A stretch of 64,000 nt of DNA from Hymenobacter negativus. GTDB lineage: Bacteria > Bacteroidota > Bacteroidia > Cytophagales > Hymenobacteraceae. Within the stretch, counting starts at the first letter, position 1, and every line of letters starts with the position of its first letter. Below are positions 17,094 through 25,773 of the stretch, piece after piece. Location of the stretch: the NCBI RefSeq assembly GCF_017571495.1, contig NZ_JAGETZ010000005.1, positions 186,001 through 250,000 on the forward strand. The letters run 5' to 3'. A model generated the notes under the pieces. That model saw nothing but the letters and a program-made list of their open reading frames with translations. It was not told where the DNA came from and made no database searches. A program made the translations under genes and the position numbers.

Positions 17094-18041
17094 ATGAAGA
17101 ATTACTTGACTATCGGCGCTATGGCCGCCTTATTGATGCCCACTGCCGCACAGGCTCAAACCAAACCGGTACGGCAAGTAGTGGCGGCCGAAACCGCCTT
17201 TGCTGCCCAAGCATCTCAAACCAGCACGGAGGCCGCCTTGTTGGCCAATAGCGCACCCAACTCGCTGGCCTCCGATAATGGCAAGCTGGCCAATGCTCAG
17301 AATGTGTGGCGTTCCCGCCCGAGCAAGCCCGGCCGCAAAATGACCTGGTACCCGGTGCTGGCCGACGCGGCCCAGTCCGGCGACCTGGGGTACACTACCG
17401 GCCCCTGGACGCAGTTTCAGAATGGCCGCCCGGATTTGGCCGGCGAATACGTGACCGTGTGGCGTAAGCAGCTGGATGGCAAGTGGAAATTTGCCGTGAA
17501 CATGACCATTGAGCGCATCGGGTCTGCGCCCGCCCCGTTTGCCGAGGTGCCCCAGCCCAAGCTGCTGCCCGCCGTGCCCGTGCCCAGCACCGCGCCCTCC
17601 AACGTTGTGCTCGACGTGGACAGCAAGTTCGCGGCTGCCGAGCTGATGAAGCCAGGTGCCACTTACCAGCAGAGCCTAAGCTCCGAAGCCCGCCTGTACC
17701 GCCCCGGGCTTTCCATGATGCTCGGTGCGGCGGCCGTCGCTAACATGAAAAACCTGGACGGCGGCTACCTCTTCGTGGCCAACACTGGCTACCTGGCTGC
17801 TGCCGGCGACCTTGGCTATGTGGTGGGCACGCTGCATCGCCCAGCCAGCGGCAAGCACCCCGAAGAAAACGGCACCTACCTACGCATCTGGCGCCGCGAA
17901 GCTGATGCCGGCTGGCGCATTGTGCTGGAAATGTTCAACCTCGCGGCGCAACCCACTGCCACGGCCGACGCGCCAGCTGGTGCGCCAGCAACTCCCGCGC
18001 CCGGTGCCACTGGCCAGCTTCCCACCAAGGTTGGCCAGTAA
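17094..18041 (+). CDS. Secreted protein with two SnoaL-like domains
   Basis: A 315-residue exported protein with a signal peptide (about residues 1-22, ending AAQAQ). Two similar halves follow: near 75-145 (YPVLADAAQSGDLGYTTGPW and GEYVTVWRKQLDGKW) and near 215-285 (GYLAAAGDLGYVVGTL and GTYLRIWRREADAGW). Each half has the GDLGY...G.Y...WRK pattern of secreted SnoaL/DUF4440-like proteins. The tail is rich in Pro and Ala. No enzyme activity can be assigned. A strong terminator follows, so it appears to be a single-gene unit. Confidence 0.75.
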   Translation: MKNYLTIGAMAALLMPTAAQAQTKPVRQVVAAETAFAAQASQTSTEAALLANSAPNSLASDNGKLANAQNVWRSRPSKPGRKMTWYPVLADAAQSGDLGYTTGPWTQFQNGRPDLAGEYVTVWRKQLDGKWKFAVNMTIERIGSAPAPFAEVPQPKLLPAVPVPSTAPSNVVLDVDSKFAAAELMKPGATYQQSLSSEARLYRPGLSMMLGAAAVANMKNLDGGYLFVANTGYLAAAGDLGYVVGTLHRPASGKHPEENGTYLRIWRREADAGWRIVLEMFNLAAQPTATADAPAGAPATPAPGATGQLPTKVGQ

Positions 18042-18061
18042 AAAAGACACATATCAACAGC

Positions 18062-18104
18062 AAAAGCCCTTCCCCGATACCGCGGGGAAGGGCTTTTGCT
18101 TTTA
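18062..18104 (+). terminator. Rho-independent terminator
   Basis: AAAAGCCCTTCCCC (18062-18075) pairs perfectly with GGGGAAGGGCTTTT (18084-18097), followed by GCTTTT. It lies 20 bases after the SnoaL-like protein gene. Confidence 0.9.
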
Positions 18105-18308
18105 CTCAGCAACTGTTCAAAACGCAGAGCGTCGTATAGCGCGTAGTAGATGACGCTCTGATGGGCTACTCGCTTTCCCAGCCAAAGGAGCTATTGAAGG
18201 GCCGTACAGGCGGCCATTTGTAAGGTCAGGGCGTGATGGACGTCTGATGATGTGGGGCCGCCGTGCGAGGGACGCATTGAGGGCCCGTTCACGTTTTTTC
18301 TTCTTGGT

Positions 18309-19070
18309 ATGAAAGTTTTATTATGGCTGGCACTGCCCTTGGCGGGTGGGCTGGCACTACTAGCACCAGCCCACCCGCGGGCAATACCATCCTCTTTGGC
18401 GGCCCGCGTGCCGGTAGTAGTAGAGCTATTCACCTCCGAAGGCTGCTCTAGCTGCCCGGCCGCCGACGCGGCCCTGCGCGAACTGGAAGCGGCCCAGTCG
18501 GTGCCCGGTGTTGAGGTTATTGCCTTGGGTGAGCATGTTGATTACTGGAATCGGCTGGGCTGGAAAGACGGCTTTTCCTCGGCCGCTTACACGGAGCGCC
18601 AACGGCAGTATGCGCAGGGCTTTGGTACCGGCTCCTACACGCCCCAAGCCGTGGTGAATGGCCGCTACGAATTTGTGGGCAGCCGCACCGGCGAACTCGC
18701 TCAAACCGTGGCGAAGGCGGCCAAGAGTCCACAGGCCAGCATTACGCTCGCCCCGAGCGGTAGCACGGTGCAGGTGCGCGTGGCTAGTGTGCCCGCTGGC
18801 ACTGCCGCTACCGAGGTGCTGCTGGCCATCACCGAAAGCGGCCTTTCGTCTCAGGTAGGGCGGGGCGAAAACTCGGGCCGTTTGCTGCGCCATGCCTCCG
18901 TGGTGCGCCAGCTGATGCCCTTGGGCAAAGTAGGAGCCGATGGCACCTTCACGGCCAATCCGGAGCTGAAAATCGGTGCCGACTGGAAACGGCCAAACCT
19001 GCGGGCGGTGGCGTTGGTTCAGGAAGTCGCTTCGCACCACATTGTGGGCGTAGCGGCGGTGGCGCTGTAG
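18309..19070 (+). CDS. DUF1223-family secreted thioredoxin-like protein
   Basis: A 253-residue protein with an N-terminal signal segment (KVLLWLALPLAGGLALLAPA). The core begins VVELFTSEGCSSCPAADAAL, where CSSC is a CxxC redox-like motif of DUF1223, a thioredoxin-fold family of unknown substrate. EHVDYWNRLGWKD and YTPQAVVNGRYEFVGS are further family motifs. Start ATG 18309 places the signal peptide at the N-terminus. It lies 77 bases upstream of an ECF sigma/anti-sigma pair, which could respond to envelope or redox stress; that link is positional. Confidence 0.85.
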   Translation: MKVLLWLALPLAGGLALLAPAHPRAIPSSLAARVPVVVELFTSEGCSSCPAADAALRELEAAQSVPGVEVIALGEHVDYWNRLGWKDGFSSAAYTERQRQYAQGFGTGSYTPQAVVNGRYEFVGSRTGELAQTVAKAAKSPQASITLAPSGSTVQVRVASVPAGTAATEVLLAITESGLSSQVGRGENSGRLLRHASVVRQLMPLGKVGADGTFTANPELKIGADWKRPNLRAVALVQEVASHHIVGVAAVAL

Positions 19071-19080
19071 CGCCGGCGCA

Positions 19081-19112
19081 TTGCTTTCTTTCCGGTGGCT
19101 GGCGTAATCTTG
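19081..19112 (+). promoter_or_regulatory. Candidate promoter of the ECF sigma gene
   Basis: TAATCTTG at 19105-19112 matches TAnnTTTG at seven of eight positions, with TTG at 19081-19083, 21 bases upstream. The start codon follows 35 bases later. The match is modest. Confidence 0.3.
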
Positions 19113-19147
19113 TAGTGCGACCTTTGCCAGCTCCGTAGTCGCTCCGC

Positions 19148-19726
19148 ATGACTCCATCAATCCCTGTTCCGGCCCAGTGGCCCGACCGCTACGGCGACGA
19201 GCTGTACCGCTTTGCCCTGAGCCGCGTCTCCGACTCTGAAACGGCCGAAGAGCTGGTGCAGGAAACCTTTCTGAGTGCCCTCGACGGCTTGGCTACCTTT
19301 CGGGCTGAAGCCTCGGAGCGGACCTGGCTGTTCGTCATCCTGCGCCGCAAAATCATCGACCACTACCGCCGCCAGGCCCGTACCACCCGTGTAGGCTTGG
19401 ATGAAATCAACGAAGGCGGACCCACCGAAGCCGATTTCTTCAACCCTGAAGACGGCCACTGGACCAATTCTCAAACCCCGGTCAGCTGGCTCAATGCCGA
19501 TGCCGCGCTGGAGCAGCAAGAGCTGCACGAGATTCTGGCGCGTTGCCAGGAGCGGCTGCCCCCGCAGCAGGGCGCTGTGTTTGCTATGCGCTTTGTAGAG
19601 GAATTATCGGCCGAGGAAATTTGTCAGGAGCTAGGTTTGAGCTCCGCTAACTATTGGGTTATCGTGCATCGGGCCAAGCTGCAGCTCCGCCGCTGTCTCG
19701 AAAAGCATGGCCTCGGAAAAAATTAA
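19148..19726 (+). CDS. ECF-type RNA polymerase sigma factor
   Basis: A 192-residue sigma-70 family protein. Region 2 covers about residues 14-80 (YRFALSRVSDSETAEELVQE, WLFVILRRKIIDHYRRQ) and region 4 about 125-185 (LPPQQGAVFAMRFVEELSAE, VIVHRAKLQLRRCL). It lacks regions 1 and 3, as expected for the ECF group. A small zinc-binding anti-sigma-like gene follows after 9 bases, so activity is probably held by that partner. Target promoters cannot be read from the window. Confidence 0.92.
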   Translation: MTPSIPVPAQWPDRYGDELYRFALSRVSDSETAEELVQETFLSALDGLATFRAEASERTWLFVILRRKIIDHYRRQARTTRVGLDEINEGGPTEADFFNPEDGHWTNSQTPVSWLNADAALEQQELHEILARCQERLPPQQGAVFAMRFVEELSAEEICQELGLSSANYWVIVHRAKLQLRRCLEKHGLGKN

Positions 19727-19735
19727 TTAGTCGAT

Positions 19736-19990
19736 ATGCTACGTCTTATTACCTGCCAGAATGCCACCATGCTGCTGGAGCAGCAAGCCGACCAGTCGGC
19801 CGCCAAGTCGATGTCGGCCAGCTTGTGGCTGCACCTGCGCTACTGCCCTTACTGCAACCGCTACGCCAAACAAACCGTGCTGATTGCCGAATGGGCCAAA
19901 GCGGCAGCCACTGCCCGTGCCAGTTCCGACACGGCCTTATCAGAAGCCGCCAAGCAGCGGATGCGCGAACGGCTGGCCGCAGCCGGATAG
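19736..19990 (+). CDS. Small zinc-binding anti-sigma-like protein
   Basis: An 84-residue protein with the core LHLRYCPYCNRYAKQ. The H-x3-C-x2-C arrangement is the zinc-binding signature of ZAS-type anti-sigma factors. No membrane segment is present, so it would act as a soluble partner, unlike many anti-sigma factors. It starts 9 bases after the sigma gene and is followed by a terminator, which supports a two-gene unit. The signal it senses is unknown; a redox or metal cue is possible because of the Cys/His site. Confidence 0.75.
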   Translation: MLRLITCQNATMLLEQQADQSAAKSMSASLWLHLRYCPYCNRYAKQTVLIAEWAKAAATARASSDTALSEAAKQRMRERLAAAG

Positions 19991-20063
19991 TGCGTTTGTC
20001 ATTGGGAGTGAAACCTAGGCTAACGCGACCAGCTTCTAACTGCGACAAGCGTTTTTATAAAGC

Positions 20064-20104
20064 AGAAAAGCCCCGGCTCTACTCCAGAGCCGGGGCTTTT
20101 CTGC
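20064..20104. terminator. Bidirectional terminator between anti-sigma and ferredoxin genes
   Basis: AGAAAAGCCCCGGCTCT (20064-20080) and its exact reverse complement (20086-20102) enclose a 5-base loop. Both strands end in short T tracts, fitting convergent transcription. Confidence 0.88.
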
Positions 20105-20151
20105 ATCGGGAGGACGGATTGCCGCGCTCCACTCGCCATAACAGGTGGTAT

Positions 20152-20478
20152 CTATGCGCCCGTTGGCACGAGGCGCACCACCAAGCCATCGGTGCGAGGC
20201 GTGAGGCGAATCTGGCAGCTCAGGCGGGAGCCTTCGTGCACCACGGGCAAGGTTTCGAGCATGTCGAGTTCGGCGTCTTCAGGCTCGGGCAGGGCGGGAC
20301 CGGCCAACACTTCGACGTGGCAAGTGGCGCAAAGGGCCATGCCGCCGCAGGTGGCCTGAATGTCGTAGCCGCTGGCTTTCAGCAGCTCCATTAGGCTGAG
20401 GCCCATATCGGTAGGGCCTGTTATTTCAGTGCGTTGGCCGGGAGCTTCCTCGACGTAGACGCGGATGTCTTCTTCCAT
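20152..20478 (-). CDS. [2Fe-2S] ferredoxin, adrenodoxin type
   Basis: A 108-residue electron carrier. Cysteines in ATCGGMALCATCHVEV (C-x5-C-x2-C) plus the Cys in LSCQI form the standard [2Fe-2S] ligand set. Start MEEDIRVYVEE gives the family length; the longer frame would begin inside a degenerate palindromic repeat. It lies downstream of a ferredoxin-NADP reductase-like gene on the same strand with a 103-base gap, so the two probably form an electron transfer pair. The final acceptor is not identifiable here. Confidence 0.92.
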   Translation of the reverse strand: MEEDIRVYVEEAPGQRTEITGPTDMGLSLMELLKASGYDIQATCGGMALCATCHVEVLAGPALPEPEDAELDMLETLPVVHEGSRLSCQIRLTPRTDGLVVRLVPTGA

Positions 20479-20501
20479 AAATTGAGTTGAATCAGTAGAC
20501 C

Positions 20502-20570
20502 AAAGCACGTCCTGCTGAGCGCCGCCGGAATCCACACGAGATGCTTCCACTGCGCTCAGCAGAACGTTCT
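20502..20570. repeat. Degenerate palindromic repeat of the CTGCTGAGCG type
   Basis: CACGTCCTGCTGAGCG (20506-20521) opposes CGCTCAGCAGAACGT (20553-20567). It is a weaker relative of the 10252/12288/35561 elements and sits between the reductase and ferredoxin genes. Confidence 0.65.
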
Positions 20571-20581
20571 GGGTTACCAGA

Positions 20582-21598
20582 TTACATGCTGGGTGCCCCG
20601 TTGACCGTGGTGTACTTCAGGGTGTACTTTTTGTCGGGGAAAATGTATTTAAATGCGCCCTGGCACATAAGGGCGGCCTCGTGGAAACCGCAGAGGATGA
20701 GCTTCAGCTTACCGGGGTAGGTGTTGATGTCGCCAATGGCGTACACGCCGGGCAGCGAAGTGCTGTAGTCTACGGTGTTCACTTTCACGGCGTCGTTTTC
20801 GATTTCCAGGCCCCACTCGCCGATGGGGCCGAGCTTGGGCGTGAGGCCGAAAAGTGGAATGAAGCAGTCGAGCGGGACTTTTTCCGCCTTGCCGTCGTTG
20901 CCGGTGATGGTTACTTCGGCCAGGGTGCCGTTGCCGTGCAGGTGCGTGACGTTGGAACTGAGCACGAGCTTGATTTTGCCGGCTTCGTGCAGCTTCTGCA
21001 CTTTTTCGGCCGAGTCGGCGGCGCCGCGGAAGGTGGTACCGCGGTGCACCAGCGTCACATCGGAGGCCACGTTGGCGAGGAAATTGGTCCAGTCGAGGGC
21101 CGAGTCGCCACCGCCGGCGATGACAATTTTCTTGTCGCGGAAGTGCTCGGGGTCGCGCACCATGTAATGCACGCCTTTGCCGCCTTCAAAATGCTCCAGG
21201 TTTTCCACGGCCGGCTTGCGGGGCTCGAACGAGCCCAGGCCACCGGCAATGGCCACGGCTTTGCAGTGAATTTCGGTGCCGTCGGTGGTGAAGAGCTGGA
21301 AGGAGCCGTCATCCAGCTTTTCGAATTTTTCGACCCGCTCACCCAGCGTAAACGTGGGGTGGAAGGGCTCAATCTGCTTCATCAGATTGTCGACCAAATC
21401 GCCGGCCAACACTTCCGGGAAGCCCGGAATGTCGTAAATCGGCTTCTTGGGATAAATCTCGGAGAGCTGCCCGCCGGGTTGCGGCAGGGCATCAACAACG
21501 TGGCAGCGGAGCTTGAGCAAGCCCGCCTCAAACACTGCAAACAGACCGACCGGGCCGGCTCCGATAATGCAGATATCGGTGGAAATGGGTGTGGACAT
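20582..21598 (-). CDS. Thioredoxin reductase-like ferredoxin-NADP+ reductase
   Basis: A 338-residue FAD/NAD(P) enzyme. The FAD motif is CIIGAGPVGLFAVFEAGLL near residue 10, followed by LPQPGGQLSEIYP. The NAD(P) motif is IVIAGGGDSALDWTNFL near 155, and YAIGDINTYPG closes the FAD site near 285. It lacks the CxxC of thioredoxin reductase between these domains, which fits the YumC-type ferredoxin reductases. The neighbouring ferredoxin supports this call. Start MSTPISTDICIIG gives normal length; a longer in-frame start adds an unrelated basic lead. Confidence 0.9.
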   Translation of the reverse strand: MSTPISTDICIIGAGPVGLFAVFEAGLLKLRCHVVDALPQPGGQLSEIYPKKPIYDIPGFPEVLAGDLVDNLMKQIEPFHPTFTLGERVEKFEKLDDGSFQLFTTDGTEIHCKAVAIAGGLGSFEPRKPAVENLEHFEGGKGVHYMVRDPEHFRDKKIVIAGGGDSALDWTNFLANVASDVTLVHRGTTFRGAADSAEKVQKLHEAGKIKLVLSSNVTHLHGNGTLAEVTITGNDGKAEKVPLDCFIPLFGLTPKLGPIGEWGLEIENDAVKVNTVDYSTSLPGVYAIGDINTYPGKLKLILCGFHEAALMCQGAFKYIFPDKKYTLKYTTVNGAPSM

Positions 21599-21747
21599 AA
21601 GGGTAAAAGTGCCTTTAACCGGGCGTCGGCTTTGAGGCGGCCACAACGTAGGAGGCCGTTGGCGCAAAGGTACGGGTCGGGGTTGGGGCGGCCAATCGGC
21701 CGCTCGTTTTATAACACCCGGATGCGCGAAAACGTTGGCGGCCAGCG

Positions 21748-23685
21748 CTACTCTCGCGTCAGCTGGAGCTCGGGGCGGGCGGGCATGCGCAGGGGCACGT
21801 TTTCCACGGTAAAGGCGCTGTTGTCGAGGCCAAAGCTTTCCTGCTCGCTCACGCCCAGCCAGCGCAGCCAGCCGTGGGCGCGCAGCACCAAGCGTTTCCA
21901 GCCGCGCAGCAGGTGCTGGTAGGGTAGGGTTTTGTTGAGAATCACAAACTGGAAATCGCCCACCACGTCCTGCCCGCGCAGGCTTTCGTAGCGCGAGGTG
22001 ATGTCGACTTCGCCGCCCTTCACGAGGTCGGCCACCACTTGCCGGAACATGTAGTTGACGGCCTGGTCGACCCGAAAGCCCAAATGGAAATCAATCCGGA
22101 CCACTTCCTGGGGCAGAATGTGCGTCACAGAATAGGTGCGGGTATAGGGGTCGTCGGTGGTGTCGACGTGGACGAGGTAGTAGACGTCGGCGCGCTTGGG
22201 ACGTTTCTTGAAAATGCTGTGTGTGATGGCATTTTCCACCAGTTTCGCATCCGATGACTTGGTGAGGTAGACCAGGTGCGTGGCGTATTTTGGGATGGAT
22301 TCGTCGTTGCTCAGCTCCTTGAGCAGCGGCAGGTAGTCAGCCAACGGCTCGAACTCGGTGAGGTCGGAACGGATTTTCTGGCCCTGAATCCAGCTCACCA
22401 TCACGCCCAGAATGAGCACTGACAGCATCACACTCAGCCAGCCGCCTTCCGGAAACTTGCGCAGGTTAGCCACCAGAAACGAGCCTTCGATGAGGAAATA
22501 CAGTCCAATCAATCCAAAAATGATGAGGCCCGCTGTGCGCCGTAGACGCAGATAATAGCCCAGCAGCACGGTGGTCATGAGCATGGTAACTGTGACAGCT
22601 AAGCCAAAGGCCGCTTCCATTTTGCCCGACTCGCGGAAGTAGAGCACCACGCCCACGCAGCCGGCCAGCAGCAGTCCGTTGAGGCTGGCCACGTAGGCTT
22701 GTCCGCGCAGCTCGGTGGGGTAGGAAATGCGCACCTTGGGCCAGAAGTGCAGCCGTAGCGCCTCAATAACAAGCGTAAACGAACCCGAGATGAGGGCCTG
22801 CGAGGCGATGATGGTGGCCAGTGTGCAGAGGATGATGGCCGGGAGCAATAGCGCCGGTGGTATCATCAGGAAGAACAGGTTTTTCTCGCCTAGGGCCGGG
22901 CCCAGGTGCTGGAGCAGCCACGCGCCCTGTCCCAGGTAATTGAGCAGCAGGCAGATTTTGACGAAGGTCCACGATACGTAGATGTTGGGCCGCCCGACGT
23001 GGCCCATGTCGGCGTAGAGGGCTTCGGCTCCGGTGCTGCACAGGAAAATGGAGCCCAGCAACCAGAACGCGCCCGGTATCTGGGTGATGAGGTGCACGGC
23101 GTAGTAGGGGTTGAGGGCGCGCAGAATGGTGGGCTCGTGCACCAGATGCGTGATGCCGAGCACGCCAAGCATCGAAAAAAACACCACCATTATGGGCCCG
23201 AAAAACTTGCCAATAATGGCCGTGCCGAACTGCTGCAGGGCAAACAGCCCCACCAGAATGGCCAGCACGATGGGCACGGTGTTCAGCTCAGGATTGAAGA
23301 TGCGCAGCCCCTCAATGGCCGACGACACCGAAATGGGCGGCGTGATAATGCCATCGGCCAGCAGCGCCGCCGCCCCGATGATGGCCGGAAGATAAAGCCA
23401 CTTTACGCGCAGCCGCCGCAGTTGGGCGTAGAGCGCGAGAATGCCACCCTCGCCGTGGTTATCGGCCTTGAGGGCAATGAAAACGTACTTTACGGTGGTG
23501 AGCAGCGTGAGCGTCCAGATGATGCAGGAGATGGTGCCGAGCACCACTTCCTCGGTCACGGGCCGGTTGGCGAACACACCGCGCACGGTGTAGAGCGGGG
23601 AGGTGCCAATGTCGCCGTACACAATGCCAAGGGCGATGAGAGTGCCGGCGGCAGAAGCGCGGGACAGGGAAGTAGAACTCGACAT
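21748..23685 (-). CDS. kup: Low-affinity potassium transporter Kup
   Basis: Proton-coupled K+ uptake protein of the KUP/HAK family, 645 residues, with about twelve membrane segments in the first 440 residues and a C-terminal cytoplasmic region. Family motifs are IVYGDIGTSPLYTVRGVF near residue 22, KADNHGEGGILALYAQL near 73 and FLCSTGAEALYADMGHVG near 215. Start MSSSTSLSRASAAGTLIALG places the first segment normally. It stands alone, divergent from the seven-gene block at 23854. Confidence 0.95.
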   Translation of the reverse strand: MSSSTSLSRASAAGTLIALGIVYGDIGTSPLYTVRGVFANRPVTEEVVLGTISCIIWTLTLLTTVKYVFIALKADNHGEGGILALYAQLRRLRVKWLYLPAIIGAAALLADGIITPPISVSSAIEGLRIFNPELNTVPIVLAILVGLFALQQFGTAIIGKFFGPIMVVFFSMLGVLGITHLVHEPTILRALNPYYAVHLITQIPGAFWLLGSIFLCSTGAEALYADMGHVGRPNIYVSWTFVKICLLLNYLGQGAWLLQHLGPALGEKNLFFLMIPPALLLPAIILCTLATIIASQALISGSFTLVIEALRLHFWPKVRISYPTELRGQAYVASLNGLLLAGCVGVVLYFRESGKMEAAFGLAVTVTMLMTTVLLGYYLRLRRTAGLIIFGLIGLYFLIEGSFLVANLRKFPEGGWLSVMLSVLILGVMVSWIQGQKIRSDLTEFEPLADYLPLLKELSNDESIPKYATHLVYLTKSSDAKLVENAITHSIFKKRPKRADVYYLVHVDTTDDPYTRTYSVTHILPQEVVRIDFHLGFRVDQAVNYMFRQVVADLVKGGEVDITSRYESLRGQDVVGDFQFVILNKTLPYQHLLRGWKRLVLRAHGWLRWLGVSEQESFGLDNSAFTVENVPLRMPARPELQLTRE

Positions 23686-23853
23686 AAAACGGCAACCAGG
23701 AAAACGAAGCCTGGATGAGGTGGAAAAAGCGTTGGCAAAGTAAACGTACTACCAGCGCCAGCCCTGCGTTTAGCAGTTCTGGTTTTCAGCCGGCGGGCAT
23801 TTCGTTGCGTAATGCCTATACTTCGCCTCTAAAACCTGTTTTGCGCTTCACCT

Positions 23854-25191
23854 ATGCCAATATCCGTTTCCGGAACCCTGCCTGCGTCGCGGCTTTTTCG
23901 CCATCTCCGACTCGCCAGCGTCTTCGTGGGGGCCGTTTCACTGCTGACAGCTTGCAACTCGGAACCAGCTGAAACCACCGCCAGCAAGCCTGCCAAAGGC
24001 ACAAAAGCGCCAGCCGATGCCCCGGCCGCTCCCGAAGCGGCTCCGCTGCACGTCAGTATTTTTCTGGAATATTCGGGCGGTATGAAAGGCTTCGTGCCCC
24101 GCGGCGGTGCCGACAAGCCCGCTACTGAATTTCAGCAGCGCATCGGCGCGCTCATCACCGAAACGCAGGTGAACGGCGCCGTGGCCGAGCGCAAATATTA
24201 CCTCTGCGAAAATGCCGCGCCCCGGCCCGTAAAATTCGAAGAGCTACGCGATGTCGTGCAGGGCGAGGTGAACCAAGCCGCCCTTGGCACCGAGCTGCCG
24301 CAGATGCTGGAAGGCATTCTCAACCGGCCCAAAGCAGGGGAGGAAGTGAGCGTGGTGATTTCAGACTTTATTTATGGTCCGGCGCGCAAGTCAGATTTTT
24401 CGCAACTGCCGAATCTGATTCGCACGTCTATCGCGCCGGTTAGCCAGAAACAGTTGGCCGTGGCTGTGTTTGGCGAGGCGTCGCGTTTCTACGGCACCTA
24501 CCATCCGGCCGTGAAAACGCCGGTGCCCAAGAGCACCCTAAACGGCGAAAAGGTGCCTTACTACGTGTGGGTGATTGGGCCGCCCGCGCAAGTGGCCCGC
24601 TACGCGGCCGAGGTATTCAAGAATGCGCCCGCCCAGCAGGCCTTCTTTGGGTTGAAGACGAGCGCACCAGCCTTCGCGCCGCTGCTCACCAAGCTCACCG
24701 ACCCGAAATTAAAGTCGAGCGGTGGCACGGTATACGCCGAAAATAACGGCCTGACCCTGAACCCGTCCGATGACCCGGTGGACTTTTCAGTAGGTCTGGA
24801 TTTGAAACAATTGCCCGCCGCGTGGCAAAAACCCGCATTTTTGGCCCAACATCTGCAAGTGCGCCTTCCCAACGGCCAGGCCAGCCTGCTGCCCAACTCG
24901 GTGCGCTCCCTCACCGAAGATGAGCAAAGCGGCCAGCCCGTACTGGCGTCCTACACTCACGTAGCACGCCTGCGGGTGAGCAAGCTGGTAGCCCCCACCG
25001 CCATGCTTACCATCTCGCTGCCTGCTCCGGAAACGCCGGATTGGGTAGCCGCCTGGGCCACCACCAACGACAATACCCCCGCCCCCCGCACGTTTGGCCT
25101 CGACCAATTGCTGGCCGGCGTCCGCCAATCGTATCCAACCCCGCTGCCGGCCGTATTCACGGTTCAGCTCCCCCTCAAAAACGACAAATAA
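23854..25191 (+). CDS. Lipoprotein with degenerate von Willebrand A-like opening, first gene of the tubulin/actin/stator block
   Basis: A 445-residue exported lipoprotein with lipobox LLTAC (Cys34) after a hydrophobic segment, then an Ala/Pro linker. At about residue 66 begins HVSIFLEYSGGMKGF. It resembles the start of a von Willebrand A domain, where DxSGSM forms the metal site, but here Glu and Gly replace key residues. EEVSVVISDFIYGPARKSDF near 165 resembles the next vWA strand. No enzyme is recognised. It is the first of seven co-directional genes and may be the periplasmic part of a membrane assembly. The vWA relation is tentative. Confidence 0.6.
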   Translation: MPISVSGTLPASRLFRHLRLASVFVGAVSLLTACNSEPAETTASKPAKGTKAPADAPAAPEAAPLHVSIFLEYSGGMKGFVPRGGADKPATEFQQRIGALITETQVNGAVAERKYYLCENAAPRPVKFEELRDVVQGEVNQAALGTELPQMLEGILNRPKAGEEVSVVISDFIYGPARKSDFSQLPNLIRTSIAPVSQKQLAVAVFGEASRFYGTYHPAVKTPVPKSTLNGEKVPYYVWVIGPPAQVARYAAEVFKNAPAQQAFFGLKTSAPAFAPLLTKLTDPKLKSSGGTVYAENNGLTLNPSDDPVDFSVGLDLKQLPAAWQKPAFLAQHLQVRLPNGQASLLPNSVRSLTEDEQSGQPVLASYTHVARLRVSKLVAPTAMLTISLPAPETPDWVAAWATTNDNTPAPRTFGLDQLLAGVRQSYPTPLPAVFTVQLPLKNDK

Positions 25192-25206
25192 CCCGCGCTT
25201 CCTGCT

Positions 25207-25617
25207 ATGCAAACCTTCTTCACTAGCCTGTACTCGGCTTTTATTTCCATCTTCCAAAGCCAGCGCCCAGCCGACTACGGCTTGTATAAAACCGACCTGT
25301 TTTCGCTTGTGGGCTGGAGCACGCTGGGCGTAAGCCTATTGCTGGTACTGACTTTCTACTACCTTTTCAACTCGGCCCTGCGGACTGGTATGTTTCGCAG
25401 CACACACTGGGTGCTAACGCTGGCATTGGCCGCTGGTCTGGGCACGTTTCTGGCTAATAGCCTCAGCAAGAGCCACGGTGCGGAAGTGAGCAGCTACCTG
25501 GGTTACTTCATGGTCGTGAATATGATTGTGGCCGCTCTGTGGTTCTTCATCTTCTCAATTCTGCTGAAGCGGTGGAGCACGTACGCCCGCACCACGCCGT
25601 TTGTGGGGCCGTTTTAA
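25207..25617 (+). CDS. Small integral membrane protein of the block
   Basis: A 136-residue protein with three predicted membrane segments, about residues 33-55, 67-84 and 99-122, and an amphipathic N-terminus (QTFFTSLYSAFISIFQSQ). No family is recognised. It begins 15 bases after the lipoprotein gene, so the two are probably co-translated, and it ends before a C-rich palindromic element. It could anchor the cytoplasmic GTPase or ATPase partners to the inner membrane; that is inference from position only. Confidence 0.65.
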   Translation: MQTFFTSLYSAFISIFQSQRPADYGLYKTDLFSLVGWSTLGVSLLLVLTFYYLFNSALRTGMFRSTHWVLTLALAAGLGTFLANSLSKSHGAEVSSYLGYFMVVNMIVAALWFFIFSILLKRWSTYARTTPFVGPF

Positions 25618-25760
25618 CCTCGCCCCCAGCCCTTCGCCTTGGGGAGAGGGGAGCCTTACGATTGGCAGGTGGGCTTTTGAGAATTACTTACAGAAATGAT
25701 TTTACTCACGCCGCCGTGGCTTCCCCTCCTGGGGAGTGGGGCCGGGGGTGGGGTTTTCAC
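25618..25760. repeat. C-rich/G-rich inverted repeat element inside the block
   Basis: CCTCGCCCCCAGCCC near 25618 faces GGGGCCGGGGGTGGGG near 25738, and an inner TTGGGGAGAGGGGA faces TTCCCCTCCTGGGGA. Related C-rich elements occur at 27266 and 47511. It lies upstream of the tubulin-like gene. Confidence 0.7.
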
Positions 25761-25773
25761 GTCAGAACAAGCT

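Noticed and set aside
23686..23853. Promoter box CAAAGTAA upstream of kup
   Set aside because: It matches TAnnTTTG on the minus strand at seven of eight positions but no -33 element is found, so it was not listed.
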